The notes beneath the pieces are model-generated. The model was given only the letters and a program-made list of their open reading frames with translations. It searched no databases and was not told the origin of the DNA. A stretch of 51,258 nucleotides of DNA from Halobiforma nitratireducens JCM 10879 (GTDB lineage: Archaea > Halobacteriota > Halobacteria > Halobacteriales > Natrialbaceae): assembly GCF_000337895.1 (NCBI RefSeq), contig NZ_AOMA01000045.1:1-51258 (forward strand). The letters run 5' to 3'. Numbering within the stretch: the stretch's first letter is position 1; each line of letters starts with the position of its first letter. Positions 34,361 to 43,691 of this stretch are shown piece after piece. The position numbers and the translations under genes were made by a program.

Positions 34361-36910
34361 TTACTGCTCGATCTCGGCTATCGCTTCGGGTGTCTCCGGC
34401 TCGACGTTCGCGAGTCGCATCGCGTTGCCCATCACGCCCAGACTCATCCCCATGTCGCCGATGACGACCGCGTGGATCACCGTGACGATGCCAAACGGTG
34501 CGCCAACAGCGAGCACCGCCTTCACCGCGAGACTCGACCAGACGTTCTGCCGGATGACGCCGTTTGCCTTCCCCGAGAGTTCGTAGAGGTACGGCAGCCG
34601 GGTGAGATCGTCGCCCATCAACGCCACGTCGGCCGTCTCGAGTGCGGTGTCAGTTCCAGCGGCACCCATCGCGACGCCAACGGTGGCGGTCGCGAGGGCA
34701 GGGGCGTCGTTGATGCCGTCGCCGACCATGGCGACGTGGGCGTCGTCCTGGGAACTGTCCCCGTCGTCCTCGTTGTTCTCGAGTCGTCGAATCCACTCGA
34801 GTTTCTCCTCCGGCAGGAGTTCGGCGTGGTACTCGTCGATTCCGACCTCGTTCGCGATCGCTCGCGCGGTGCCCTCGTTGTCGCCAGTGAGCATCACGAC
34901 GCGAACCCCCTGGTCTTGCAGTTGGGAGACGGCCCACTCGGCCTCGGGCCGAACGCGGTCGGCGACGGCGATCACGCCGAGTGGTCCGTCCTCGGAGCCG
35001 ACGATCACGACCGTCTTCCCCTCGGCCTCGAGTTTCGGCACGACCTCAGAAAGGACGTCGAGACAGCCCGGTCGGTCGCATTGGGAGGCGGACTCGTCTC
35101 CCACAGACTCGAGTGTAACGCCACCGTCGGTCGTCACGTGGACGTGCTCGAGGTCCGCGAGCCCGTCGAACAGGTCCGGTTTGCCGACGTAGTGGGTCGT
35201 GCCGTCGATCTCCGCCCGGACGCCTTTGCCCGTGAGTGCCTCGAACTGCGAGACGTCGGCGTCGGGGTCGATCCCCTGTTCGTCCGCGTAGCCGACGATC
35301 GCCTGACCGATCGGGTGTTCGCTGCGTCGTTCGGCTGCACTCGCACGCCGGAGAACGTCGTCCTCGTCTGCCCCCTCGAGCCCGATTACGTCGGTCACCG
35401 AGAGGTCCCCCTCGGTCAACGTCCCCGTCTTGTCGACCGCGAGGACGTCGCTGTCGCCGACCGCCTCGAGGTGGCGTCCACCCTTGATGAGGACGCCGTT
35501 GCGTGCGGCGCTCGTGATCCCCGAGACGACGCTGACCGGCGTCGAGATGACCAGTGCGCAGGGACAGGAGATCACGAGCAGCGTCAGGCCGACGACGAAC
35601 CAGTAGCTCCAGGACGCGCCGAAGGCAAGCGGCGGTACGACCGCAGCCGCGGCCGCGAGTACGACCACGATCGGCGTGTAGACGCTCGCGAAGCGGTCGA
35701 TAAACTGCTCGCGTTCGGTCTTCTCGCGTTCGGCGTCCTCGACCATCCGGATGATCCGGGCGAGCGTCGAGTCGTCTCCTGCACTCTCGACTTCGACCTC
35801 GAGATAGCCCGATTCGGCGATCGTGCCGGCGTACACCTCGTCGCCCTCGGTTTTGTCTTCGGGGACGCTCTCGCCCGTGATCGGGGACTGATCGACCGCA
35901 CTCTCGCCGTCGCGGACGATCCCGTCCGCGGGAATCTTCTCGCCCGGTCGGACGACGACCACGTCGCCGACGGCGAGCTCGTCCGCGGGGATCGTCTCCT
36001 CACCCCCGTCGCGTTTGACCGTCGCGGTGTCCGGCGAGAGATCCATCAGTTCCCGCAGCGAATCCCGGGCACGGTCCATCGAGAACCGCTCGAGAAGCTC
36101 CGCGACCGAGAACAACACGGCGAGCAACGCCCCCTCGAACGGATGGTGGGCCGCGACGGAGGCGACGATACCGATCGTCATCAGGAAGTCGATGTCCAGA
36201 CTCCGATTTCGCGCCGAGTAGTACCCGTTGCGTAGGATCGGCGCTCCGGCGACCCCAGCGGCCACGATAAAGAGGAGCTGGGACAGGGCGTACTCGCGAC
36301 CAGCGACCGTCCCCAGCAGCGGATCGATACCCGGGACGACGAACTCGAAGGTGACTCCGGCGGTCACGAGGACGGCACCGATCGCGGTGCCGACGGCCCT
36401 GCGACTCCGCCAGACCGCGCGCTTCTCGGAGAGGGGGTCGCCGTCGTCCGACACCGGTGTTGCGTCGTAGCCTGCGCTCTCGACGGCGTCGACGACGGTC
36501 GCCGCCTCGGTTCCGTCCGCGACCGACACCGTCACGCGACCGGACGTCGGCCGGGTCTCGATCCCGTCGACGCCCTCCAAGTCGCCGAGCGCGTTCTCGA
36601 CTTTGCCGGCACAGGAGGGACAGTCCATCTCGGGGACCGACAGCGTGAGCTCGCCGCTTGCATCCTCGATCGTGTAGCCTGCTGCCCGGACACGCTCCCG
36701 AATCTCGGCGGGACCGGTGACCGTCGGATCGTAGTCGACGACCAGGCGGCCGCTCGTCACTCGTGGTTCGATCTCGTCGATGCCCTCGAGCGTCGCGACG
36801 CTTTTCCGGACTTTCTCCGCACAGGAGGGACAGTCCATCTCCGGCACTCGGAGCTCGAGCCGACGCTCGGCGCTCGAGTCCGGCGGTTCCGTTGGTGGCG
36901 ACTTACTCAT
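34361..36910 (-). CDS. P1B-type heavy-metal ATPase (Zn/Cd/Pb type) with two HMA domains
   Basis: 849 residues from ATG 36910; a GTG one codon earlier is possible. Two N-terminal HMA domains have MDCPSC at 25-30 and 95-100. The pump core has TGES at 345-348, the metal-site CPC at 449-451, DKTGT at 493-497 (phosphorylated Asp493), and the HP motif at 532-533. Lys797 in the second-last helix and Asp819 in IGDMG of the last helix are the P1B-2 (ZntA) signature, so Zn2+, Cd2+ or Pb2+ efflux is more likely than copper. An unusual CDRPGC pair (611, 616) sits in the nucleotide-binding domain. The HTH-10 gene 99 bases upstream is the likely regulator. Confidence 0.93.
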   Translation of the reverse strand: MSKSPPTEPPDSSAERRLELRVPEMDCPSCAEKVRKSVATLEGIDEIEPRVTSGRLVVDYDPTVTGPAEIRERVRAAGYTIEDASGELTLSVPEMDCPSCAGKVENALGDLEGVDGIETRPTSGRVTVSVADGTEAATVVDAVESAGYDATPVSDDGDPLSEKRAVWRSRRAVGTAIGAVLVTAGVTFEFVVPGIDPLLGTVAGREYALSQLLFIVAAGVAGAPILRNGYYSARNRSLDIDFLMTIGIVASVAAHHPFEGALLAVLFSVAELLERFSMDRARDSLRELMDLSPDTATVKRDGGEETIPADELAVGDVVVVRPGEKIPADGIVRDGESAVDQSPITGESVPEDKTEGDEVYAGTIAESGYLEVEVESAGDDSTLARIIRMVEDAEREKTEREQFIDRFASVYTPIVVVLAAAAAVVPPLAFGASWSYWFVVGLTLLVISCPCALVISTPVSVVSGITSAARNGVLIKGGRHLEAVGDSDVLAVDKTGTLTEGDLSVTDVIGLEGADEDDVLRRASAAERRSEHPIGQAIVGYADEQGIDPDADVSQFEALTGKGVRAEIDGTTHYVGKPDLFDGLADLEHVHVTTDGGVTLESVGDESASQCDRPGCLDVLSEVVPKLEAEGKTVVIVGSEDGPLGVIAVADRVRPEAEWAVSQLQDQGVRVVMLTGDNEGTARAIANEVGIDEYHAELLPEEKLEWIRRLENNEDDGDSSQDDAHVAMVGDGINDAPALATATVGVAMGAAGTDTALETADVALMGDDLTRLPYLYELSGKANGVIRQNVWSSLAVKAVLAVGAPFGIVTVIHAVVIGDMGMSLGVMGNAMRLANVEPETPEAIAEIEQ

Positions 36911-37009
36911 CACTCTCAGGTAGTCGCCGGACGATTATACGGGTTGTTTGGCGTGTGCCAACTCGAGAGTCGTCACGGACCGAGAAGAGCGTGGGCTAAG
37001 AACGGACGG

Positions 37010-37768
37010 CTACAGCCGGCTCGCCAGCTGTTCGATGGAGTCGTCCGCGTCGACGAACGCGGTCGCGAGCTCGGCCTCGGCACGGCGGAGCCGGTAGGAC
37101 AGCGTCGATCGTGGCACTTCAAGTTGCTCGGCGAGTTCCGAGAGCTCGATTCGACGCGGCGTCTCGTAGTAGCCGTGGTCGACGGCTGCACGCACGGCCT
37201 CACGCTGTTCGTCCGGCAAGGTTCCGCTCGCCCCCGTGTCGTCCTCGTCGGAGCCGTATCCCGGCTCGAACTCGGTCAGCCTGAGCATCTCCATGCCCGT
37301 GCAGTCCCCGACCTCGTCGCCCAGAGCGTCGAAGAACTCGTGGACCGGCGCAGCGTCGTCGAGGACGATCCGCCAGCGGTAGCGCCGCCCCTCGCGGTAG
37401 GTCTCGAACAGCAGCCCCTCTCCCAACTGCTCGAGCGCGACGTGGGGGACCGAAGTACAAACGTCCGACCGCTTCCAGTAGGTGTAGACGACGAGTTCGC
37501 CGTTCGAGCGGTCGAGTACCTGCACGTCACAGCCGGTTCCACAGCCGTCGTTGACGAGGCAGTCGGCGAAGTAGTCGTCGTTCTCGTAGGCTCGCTCGAG
37601 AGCAGCAAGTGCCTGTGTGGACCCTTCGGCGTGGTCGACACGCCAGAGGCCGTCGTCGCTGACGTGACACGACAGCGACCGGATCGAGGCACCGGGGTAC
37701 TCCGCGAGTACGTCGGCGACCGGGTTCGTTCCCGGCTCGTACTCCAGGGCGAAGACGAACTCTCTCAT
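37010..37768 (-). CDS. HTH-10 (bacterioopsin-activator type) regulator, Cys-rich sensor
   Basis: 252 residues from ATG 37768 (MREFVFALEYEPGTNPVADV); an ATG three codons upstream is less likely. The C-terminal HTH-10 domain is clear: LPDEQREAVRAAVDHGYYET, then RRIELSELAEQLEVPRSTLS and YRLRRAEAEL. The N-terminal 180 residues form a sensor with several cysteines (LSCHVSDDG, ADCLVNDGCGTGCDV, SDVCTS, DCTGME), suitable for binding metal ions. Its place directly upstream of the metal ATPase on the same strand suggests metal-dependent control of that pump. Confidence 0.87.
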   Translation of the reverse strand: MREFVFALEYEPGTNPVADVLAEYPGASIRSLSCHVSDDGLWRVDHAEGSTQALAALERAYENDDYFADCLVNDGCGTGCDVQVLDRSNGELVVYTYWKRSDVCTSVPHVALEQLGEGLLFETYREGRRYRWRIVLDDAAPVHEFFDALGDEVGDCTGMEMLRLTEFEPGYGSDEDDTGASGTLPDEQREAVRAAVDHGYYETPRRIELSELAEQLEVPRSTLSYRLRRAEAELATAFVDADDSIEQLASRL

Positions 37769-37854
37769 TACGTTCACGGAGGGGCGCGTCGGACAAACGT
37801 CTCCCGGTTCCGGCCTCGGTTCCGGCTTCGGTTCCCCGTCGGGTTCGTCGTCCG

Positions 37855-38925
37855 TTACAGCGTGCCGAACTCGACTGCCGTCTTCACGACCTCGTCGCCG
37901 GTTTCGAACGCGCGCTGGTACTCCTCGAGATCGTAGACGCCCGTGACGAGATCGTCGGTGAACGCCTCGGGCAACTGGCTGAGTGTGTCGACGGCCGTCT
38001 CGAACTGGCCGCGATGGGAGTTGACCGTCCCGACCAGTGCCTTGTTGTGGAGGACCATTTCACGATGGAGCTGGCCGCCGTCGACGTCGAACTCCCAGGG
38101 CTCGGGGACGCCAAGCAGCGCGCCGACGCCGTTGGGTGCGAGGGCCTGTACTGTCTCGACGGCGTGTTTCGCGTATCCAGTCGCCTCGTAGACGAAGTCG
38201 ATCGGTTCGTAGGCTTCCGGTACGTCGGCCACCGGGGTCTCCCGCGAGTCGACGTAAGTCGCGCCGAGGTCCTCGATAATGTCGATCGTCGGGTCGGGGC
38301 GGTCTCGCCGGCCGAGACAGTACGTGCGCTCGAACTCGAACACTTCCTTGAGCATCGCGAGGGTGAGCAGGCCAAGGGAGCCGTTGCCAAGCACCAGTGC
38401 GGACTCCGGTTCCCAGTCGAACGCCGATCGGGAAGCAAACGCGTGTTCGAAGGCCTTCTCGGAGATGCTGACGGGCTCGACGAGAAAGCCCAACTCCGCG
38501 AGCTCTTCGGGGATCGGCACGAGGTACTCCGCGGGACTGGTGAAATACTCCGACATGAAGCCGTGTGCACCGACGATTCCGCGCTCGACGTACTCGCCTT
38601 CGGGAGCCATGTCGGGCTCGCCGGACTCGAAGTACTCGTTGGTGCCGTCGGCGGGTGGTCGCCGCACGGTCGGAACGACGAGTTGTCCCTCCGCCAGTTC
38701 GGTTCCGTTCGGGTCCTCGACGATCCCGACAGCTTCGTGACCGAGCACCAGCCGGTCGTCGCCCGCGGGAACCTTCCCGTGGTGACCCGCGATGACCTCG
38801 TGATCGGTGCCGTCGACGCCGACCCGCAGCGTTCGAACGAGCGCCTCGCCGGCGTCCGGTTCGGGGATCGGACGCTCGACGAGCGTCGGCTCGCCGGCAC
38901 CGGGCTCGACTGCGATCGCTTTCAT
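37855..38925 (-). CDS. gdh: Glucose 1-dehydrogenase
   Basis: 356 residues from ATG 38925, matching the length of the well-studied haloarchaeal enzyme (357). It is a zinc medium-chain dehydrogenase with the haloarchaeal metal set Asp38, His63, (Glu64) and Glu150, in VGVDGTDHE, LGHEAVG and LVEPVS. The nucleotide fold has LVLGNGSLGLLTLAML. It oxidises glucose to gluconolactone with NADP+ as the first step of the semi-phosphorylative Entner-Doudoroff pathway. It stands in a sugar island with KDPG aldolase, trmB and a dehydratase. A near-consensus TrmB site lies 32-51 bases upstream of the ATG. Confidence 0.93.
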   Translation of the reverse strand: MKAIAVEPGAGEPTLVERPIPEPDAGEALVRTLRVGVDGTDHEVIAGHHGKVPAGDDRLVLGHEAVGIVEDPNGTELAEGQLVVPTVRRPPADGTNEYFESGEPDMAPEGEYVERGIVGAHGFMSEYFTSPAEYLVPIPEELAELGFLVEPVSISEKAFEHAFASRSAFDWEPESALVLGNGSLGLLTLAMLKEVFEFERTYCLGRRDRPDPTIDIIEDLGATYVDSRETPVADVPEAYEPIDFVYEATGYAKHAVETVQALAPNGVGALLGVPEPWEFDVDGGQLHREMVLHNKALVGTVNSHRGQFETAVDTLSQLPEAFTDDLVTGVYDLEEYQRAFETGDEVVKTAVEFGTL

Positions 38926-38956
38926 ACCCGAATCAACGAACTGACGGACTAAAGAA

Positions 38957-38976
38957 TTTACCCTATCAGTAGTAAA
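38957..38976 (-). promoter_or_regulatory. Candidate TrmB operator of gdh
   Basis: In gene orientation the site reads TTTACTACTGATAGGGTAAA: TACT, seven bases, GGGTA. It is an imperfect palindrome matching the published haloarchaeal TrmB motif TACT-N7/8-GAGTA but for one base. It lies directly upstream of the TATA-like AATTCTTTAG at about 38947-38956, a position that could recruit or block the basal factors. A trmB gene lies 1 kb away. Confidence 0.65.
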
Positions 38977-39143
38977 TTGTAGAATCTCGCGATCGCTGAC
39001 GCACTCCACTCACGGACGATCGGCTGACGGGGGACAGTTTCCACTCAGAAGTGAAGTGAAATGGAGGCGTGCGCTCGGCTAACGTCACCGTGACTCGACG
39101 CGGGTCGTCGACGGTCGAGACACGGCTCCCCGGCGGTCGGCGC

Positions 39144-39797
39144 TCACTCGCTTCGCGCTTCCTCGACCGCCTCGACGAACGCCGCGGCCGTCTCCCGTAC
39201 CTGCGCCATGTCGCCCTCGGCGATCGCCTCGTCGTCGACGATCGCGCCGCCTGCACCGACGGCCATCGCGCCCGCCTCGAGGTAGTCGGCCGCGTTGTCG
39301 GTCGAGATTCCGCCGGTCGGGATCACGTCGACGTCCCCGAGTGGCCCCTTGATCGCGCCGATGTGGCCCGGCCCGACGGTCGAGGCGGGGAACAGCTTGA
39401 GAACGTCGGCACCGGCTTCCATCGCGGTCACGGCCTCCGTCGGGGTCATGATTCCCGGCGCGGCGAGTACGCCGTGGCGGTTACAGGTGCGAACGACCTC
39501 GACCTCGAGGTGGGGTGAGACGACGAACTCCGCGCCCGCGTCGATTACCGACTCCGCGGTGGCGGCGTCTAGCACTGTCCCGGCTCCGACCACTGCGTCC
39601 GTGTCGGCGAGTTCGCGCGACACGGCGGCCATCTTCTCGCGGGCGAAATCGCCGTCGGCCGTAATCTCGATGGCTGCGACACCACCCTCGTGGATCGCTC
39701 GAGCGACGGGAACGATCTCGTCTTCGTCGACCCCGCGCAGGACGGCGACGGTTCCGCCCTCGGCGATACGGTCACGAACGTCACGTGTGTCACTCAT
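39144..39797 (-). CDS. KDPG aldolase (EDA type)
   Basis: 217 residues, full length for the class I EDA family (4-hydroxy-2-oxoglutarate / 2-keto-3-deoxy-6-phosphogluconate aldolase). Catalytic Glu44 is in AAIEITADG and Schiff-base Lys134 in DVLKLFPAS. VGAGTVLDAATAESVIDAGA and IPTGGISTDNAADYL complete the barrel. It splits KDPG into pyruvate and glyceraldehyde 3-phosphate, the last specific step of the pathway begun by gdh. A consensus TrmB site lies 120-139 bases upstream of the ATG. Confidence 0.92.
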   Translation of the reverse strand: MSDTRDVRDRIAEGGTVAVLRGVDEDEIVPVARAIHEGGVAAIEITADGDFAREKMAAVSRELADTDAVVGAGTVLDAATAESVIDAGAEFVVSPHLEVEVVRTCNRHGVLAAPGIMTPTEAVTAMEAGADVLKLFPASTVGPGHIGAIKGPLGDVDVIPTGGISTDNAADYLEAGAMAVGAGGAIVDDEAIAEGDMAQVRETAAAFVEAVEEARSE

Positions 39798-39916
39798 GGG
39801 TCCCCTCGCGAACCGTTGGTTGCGACGCGGTGGAACCGTTCTCGACCGCTACCGGTGACTGGAAGTCTGCTCGGTCGAATCATCACGCTCGACGTTCTCT
39901 CGCTCGCGGCATGAAG

Positions 39917-39936
39917 TTTACTCACTGCAAAGTAAA
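39917..39936 (-). promoter_or_regulatory. Candidate TrmB operator upstream of KDPG aldolase
   Basis: In the aldolase orientation it reads TTTACTTTGCAGTGAGTAAA, with TACT-N7-GAGTA exactly as in the published TrmB motif. The outer TTTACT/AGTAAA arms are a perfect 6-bp palindrome with an 8-base spacer. It is 16 bases beyond the trmB stop codon and about 120 bases before the aldolase ATG, so it may serve a promoter with a longer leader. Confidence 0.7.
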
Positions 39937-39952
39937 GGAAACCGACAGTCGG

Positions 39953-41014
39953 CTACCTCTCGAGGCGACGGAGCGTCACCGCCTCGGCCTCGAAGTCCTC
40001 GAGGAACGCCCCGCTTCCTCCGATACTGTACCGGTCACCGTCGACGTCGATCTCGAAGGCGTTCTCGATCGGGACGGACGAAGTGACGGGCCGGACCAGA
40101 CTCTGTCGGACGTCGACGACCTCGCCCGAGAGTTTCGTCGGGCGGTCCCGGTCGCCGACCGGCGAGCCCTCCACGGTCGCTTCGAGGCGGGTGTCGTCTC
40201 CGTGGTGGAGTGCGATCTGGAAGACGGCGTTGCGAAAGCCTCCGTAGGTACTCGGCAACGGCGAGGGGGAGGTGACGTGTCGCTCTTCGGCGGTCGGCCA
40301 GTAGTTCGCCAGAAACGAGCCGGCGAGGACGGGGGCGAGCTGTCCCTGAGAGAGGGAGATCGCTCGCGTATCGCTCGTCGAACTCGTGAGGATCTGACTC
40401 GGGGCGAGCAGGCCGTGTCGTCTGTCGACCGTCAACATCGTCGGAACGAGGGCGTCCCAGGTCCGGACCGTACTCGCGGTGCCGGCAAGCGACGCCGGGT
40501 CGATCTCGCTTCCGTCGGCAGTCCCGACGAGTAACAACACCAGCACGTCCCGGTCGGTAGTTTCCTCGAGCGTCGATCGGATACGGGGAAGAACCGTCGC
40601 GGGAACCGACAGTGTCACCTCGTGTTCGGCCATCGCGAGCAGTTCTTCGATGCGCTTGAGCACCGTCTGCCGGGATTTGATGACCTCGAACTGCTCGCCG
40701 CTGCGCTCGGTTCGTGTGTAGCGGGACTGCAGTTCCGGCTCCATCTCCTCGACGCTACGAGTGAGTCGCTGAACGACCGTCTCGGGTTCCACCGGTCGGA
40801 TTACTGTCGGGACCGCGTGGTCGTTGACTTCGACGAACCCCCGTTCTTCGAGCTCTTCGCTGATGCTGTAGACGTACCGCTTGGAGACGTCGGCAGCGTC
40901 CGCGATCGTGCTCGCTTTCGATTCACCGTGATCCAGAATCGCGAGGTACGTATCGATCTCCTTCTCGGAGAGGCCGAAGCGCTCGAGCAGTTCGGCGAGG
41001 CCGTCAGCATCCAT
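39953..41014 (-). CDS. trmB: TrmB family sugar-responsive regulator
   Basis: 353 residues. N-terminal winged helix (1-75): LLERFGLSEKEIDTYLAILD, then ESKASTIADAADVSKRYVYS and EELEERGFVEV. A short coiled-coil linker (VVQRLTRSVEEMEPELQSRY) and the TrmB effector domain follow (about 115-340). The family in Halobacterium controls gluconeogenesis, sugar uptake and cofactor genes, binding DNA when glucose is absent. Two motif matches beside gdh and the aldolase gene fit local control. The gene is divergent from the GH15 glucoamylase, with 146 bases between them. Confidence 0.9.
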   Translation of the reverse strand: MDADGLAELLERFGLSEKEIDTYLAILDHGESKASTIADAADVSKRYVYSISEELEERGFVEVNDHAVPTVIRPVEPETVVQRLTRSVEEMEPELQSRYTRTERSGEQFEVIKSRQTVLKRIEELLAMAEHEVTLSVPATVLPRIRSTLEETTDRDVLVLLLVGTADGSEIDPASLAGTASTVRTWDALVPTMLTVDRRHGLLAPSQILTSSTSDTRAISLSQGQLAPVLAGSFLANYWPTAEERHVTSPSPLPSTYGGFRNAVFQIALHHGDDTRLEATVEGSPVGDRDRPTKLSGEVVDVRQSLVRPVTSSVPIENAFEIDVDGDRYSIGGSGAFLEDFEAEAVTLRRLER

Positions 41015-41160
41015 GAGTAGTCAGTATTTCACGAATTGTGTCGCCGGCTGAAAAAGATTCGCGCTCGCCTCGAACGAATTCGGTCGACGGAACCGATGTG
41101 AAAAGTGGGAATACATTTTACAACAAATTTTAGACGGTGGGGGTCGTACCGGACGATACG

Positions 41161-43278
41161 ATGAACCTTCACAGTGCCCTGAACGACGTCAAACGGTCGC
41201 GGGGCGACTCTCGTCGGTTCCCCGGCGAGCGGCGGTCGACGGCGGGCCTGTTCTCGGGGCTCGACGATCGGCTCGTCCACGTCGCCCCCGACGGGTCGGT
41301 CAGGGATTACTCCTATCCGCTGTCGGGGCTGGTCGGCATCGAACAGTCCCGGTTCGGGCTCGAACTCGAGGGCGGCGATGGGGACGATGTCGACTGGCTC
41401 GAGGGCGGCGAGCAGCGCTACGTCGGCGACACTGCGGTCGTCGAGACCACGCACCAACTAGACGTCGGCACGCTCGTCCAGTACGACGTGACGATCGGGC
41501 GGCTACATCTCACCCACTTCGAACTCGAACTCGAGCACGAACTCGAGCGCGAACGCAAACGCGAGAACGCGGACGACGACCGCGCGCACCCGTCGATTCA
41601 CGCCTGTCTCGGCTTCGCTCCCGAGGGACGGGTCGGTAGAACCGGCCAGCTCCGTCACGACGATGCCGTCGAGATATATCACGACCGGGAGCGGGATTTC
41701 GTCGCGGCCTCGACCCCGCTCGAGGTCGACGGCCAGATTCCCCCGAACTTCGAGGAGTTGCTCGACGACGAGCCCGTCGAACTCCCACGACCCGACGCGG
41801 ACGGTCGTTACGAGGAGACCTCGCTCAGCCCGATCGCGATGCTTGAGGTCGCGCTGACCGGGGAGCGACCGAGCGCGACGATCGCAACCCTGCTGACCGG
41901 CCCCACGGACGGCGACCGGCCCGACGCCCTCGAGCGAGTTCGGGCCGGCGTCGCCGACCATGCCGACCGAACCGCCGTACTCGAGGCCGGGCGGTCGCAG
42001 GCACGACAGCGTTTCCAAGGGGCGGACGGCGAGAGCGACGAGAGTGCGCTCGGCGGGACCGTTCACGACCTGCGTCCCCTCTGTCTCCTGCGTGGGCCGA
42101 ACGGCTCACGGATCGCCGGCCCCGAGTTCGACCCCTTCTTCCGGTACTCCGGGGGCTACGGCTACACCTGGTTCCGCGACGACGCCGAGATCGCCGCGTT
42201 CCTGCTCGCCGCCGATCGGCGTGCCGACCTCGGTCTCGAGGAGTGGCACCGTCGTAGCGCGCAGTTTTACGTCGAGACACAACTCGAGGACGGTACCTGG
42301 CCCCACCGCGTCTGGCCCCACAACGGCGAGATCGCGCCCGGCTGGGCACACGGGCGACTCGAGGCCGGCACCGACGGCGTCGACTATCAGGCCGACCAGA
42401 CTGCAAGCGTCGCGGCGTACCTCGCGACCTATCTGCGGCTCGTCGACGACGAGGACGACGACGTTCGATCCGCACTCGTCGCCGCCCTCGACGGACTCGA
42501 CGACACTCTCGGGGACGATGGGCTCCCGGAACGCGTTCAGAACGCCTGGGAGAACATGACCGGGCGCTTTACCCACACTGCCGCGACCTACCTCGAGGCC
42601 TACGCGGCGATCGCCCGCGCGCCGATCGACGACGAACGCCGCGAGCGAGCGGCCGATCGCGCCCGCGAGGTCTACGAGGGGCTGGACCTGCTGTGGGCTC
42701 CCGACCGGGAGTGTTACGGCCTGCGACTCGACGACGGCGATCTCGACGATCGTCTCGACGGAAGCACCTTCGCGCTCGCGAGTGCGCACCTCGAGTACGA
42801 CGCCGTCGCCGATCTCGATGTCGACGAGAACCGCCTCTCGCGGCTGGTCTCCCACTTCGAGACGGCGATCGATGGCCTCTATCGTGATCCCGACGGCCCG
42901 ATCGAGGGGCTGGCCCGATTCGAGGACGACCCCTGGCGCGTTCGTGACCAGGGCGAACCGAAAATCTGGACGGTGACTACCGCCTGGGGTGCTCACGCGG
43001 CTGCCGAACTGAGCACGCTGCTGGCCGACCACGACCACGACGGTGCCGACGAGTTCGATGACCGTGCACGCGGGCTGCTCGCGCTCGTCGAACCGGGCGG
43101 CACGCTGCGCCGTGCCGGCGAGTACCTGCCGGAACAGCTGTTCGACGACGGGACGGCTGACAGCGCGACGCCGCTTGGTTGGCCCCACGCGCTCCGACTG
43201 GCGACGGCGACCGCACTCGAGGAAGCGGACAGGTCCGACGTCGATGCGGCTGCTGACGAGCCGGCGGCACAGGACTGA
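41161..43278 (+). CDS. GH15 glucoamylase / glucan 1,4-alpha-glucosidase
   Basis: 705 residues from ATG 41161 (MNLHSALNDVKRSRGDSRRF). The N-terminal super-beta-sandwich domain (1-280) has an acidic/charged insert ELEHELERERKRENADDDR. The (alpha/alpha)6 barrel has YSGGYGYTWFRDDAEIAAFL, RVWPHNGEIAPGWAHGRLEA with a candidate acidic catalytic residue, and YQADQTASVAAYL. It releases glucose from maltodextrins. There is no signal peptide, so it acts inside the cell on imported oligosaccharides. It is next to trmB and the GH13 gene. Confidence 0.92.
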   Translation: MNLHSALNDVKRSRGDSRRFPGERRSTAGLFSGLDDRLVHVAPDGSVRDYSYPLSGLVGIEQSRFGLELEGGDGDDVDWLEGGEQRYVGDTAVVETTHQLDVGTLVQYDVTIGRLHLTHFELELEHELERERKRENADDDRAHPSIHACLGFAPEGRVGRTGQLRHDDAVEIYHDRERDFVAASTPLEVDGQIPPNFEELLDDEPVELPRPDADGRYEETSLSPIAMLEVALTGERPSATIATLLTGPTDGDRPDALERVRAGVADHADRTAVLEAGRSQARQRFQGADGESDESALGGTVHDLRPLCLLRGPNGSRIAGPEFDPFFRYSGGYGYTWFRDDAEIAAFLLAADRRADLGLEEWHRRSAQFYVETQLEDGTWPHRVWPHNGEIAPGWAHGRLEAGTDGVDYQADQTASVAAYLATYLRLVDDEDDDVRSALVAALDGLDDTLGDDGLPERVQNAWENMTGRFTHTAATYLEAYAAIARAPIDDERRERAADRAREVYEGLDLLWAPDRECYGLRLDDGDLDDRLDGSTFALASAHLEYDAVADLDVDENRLSRLVSHFETAIDGLYRDPDGPIEGLARFEDDPWRVRDQGEPKIWTVTTAWGAHAAAELSTLLADHDHDGADEFDDRARGLLALVEPGGTLRRAGEYLPEQLFDDGTADSATPLGWPHALRLATATALEEADRSDVDAAADEPAAQD

Positions 43279-43526
43279 TTTTCGCTCTCGTTCTCACTCT
43301 CACTTTCATCTCTCCGTTCGTGACACCGCCAGCAGCGACTGTCAGTGCCACGTGAGACACGAGTCAGCGACTAGTATCGCCTCACGGTTGCGATCGTCAT
43401 AGTTACTCCGTCACTTCTACCCTCGGCTTCCACAAAAGACACGACAGAACCGACTTCCGGAGTCTCTCCAGAACGGTGGTGTGTGCCGCCGCTCCGTTCC
43501 CGAACGGCCGATCGTTCGCAGTTACA

Positions 43527-43686
43527 GCGAGAACAGCGCGAACGCCCACGAGTGAACTCGTGGGATGAAACGCGTACGCTCGAGTGGCAGGCTCCCCGTA
43601 GGGTGGCCTGCCGAGGTCGGGCAAGCCCAGCGTGTCTCGCCCGGGAGCCACACTGACTTCAGAACATCGACAGCCGACCGGCGAAC
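43527..43686 (+). repeat. Structured repeat, copy B (TnpB right-end/omega-RNA-like)
   Basis: Partner of 27411-27578. It holds the hairpin CCCACGAG-TGAA-CTCGTGGG and a long stem GGCAGGC...GCCTGCC around CCCCGTAGGG, both longer than in copy A. It ends six bases before the GH13 stop codon, in the convergent spacer between GH15 and GH13. The first 248 bases of that 413-base spacer (43279-43526) hold a polypyrimidine stretch just after the GH15 stop, a possible terminator, and no gene. No transposase is present. Confidence 0.75.
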
Positions 43687-43691
43687 TGCCG

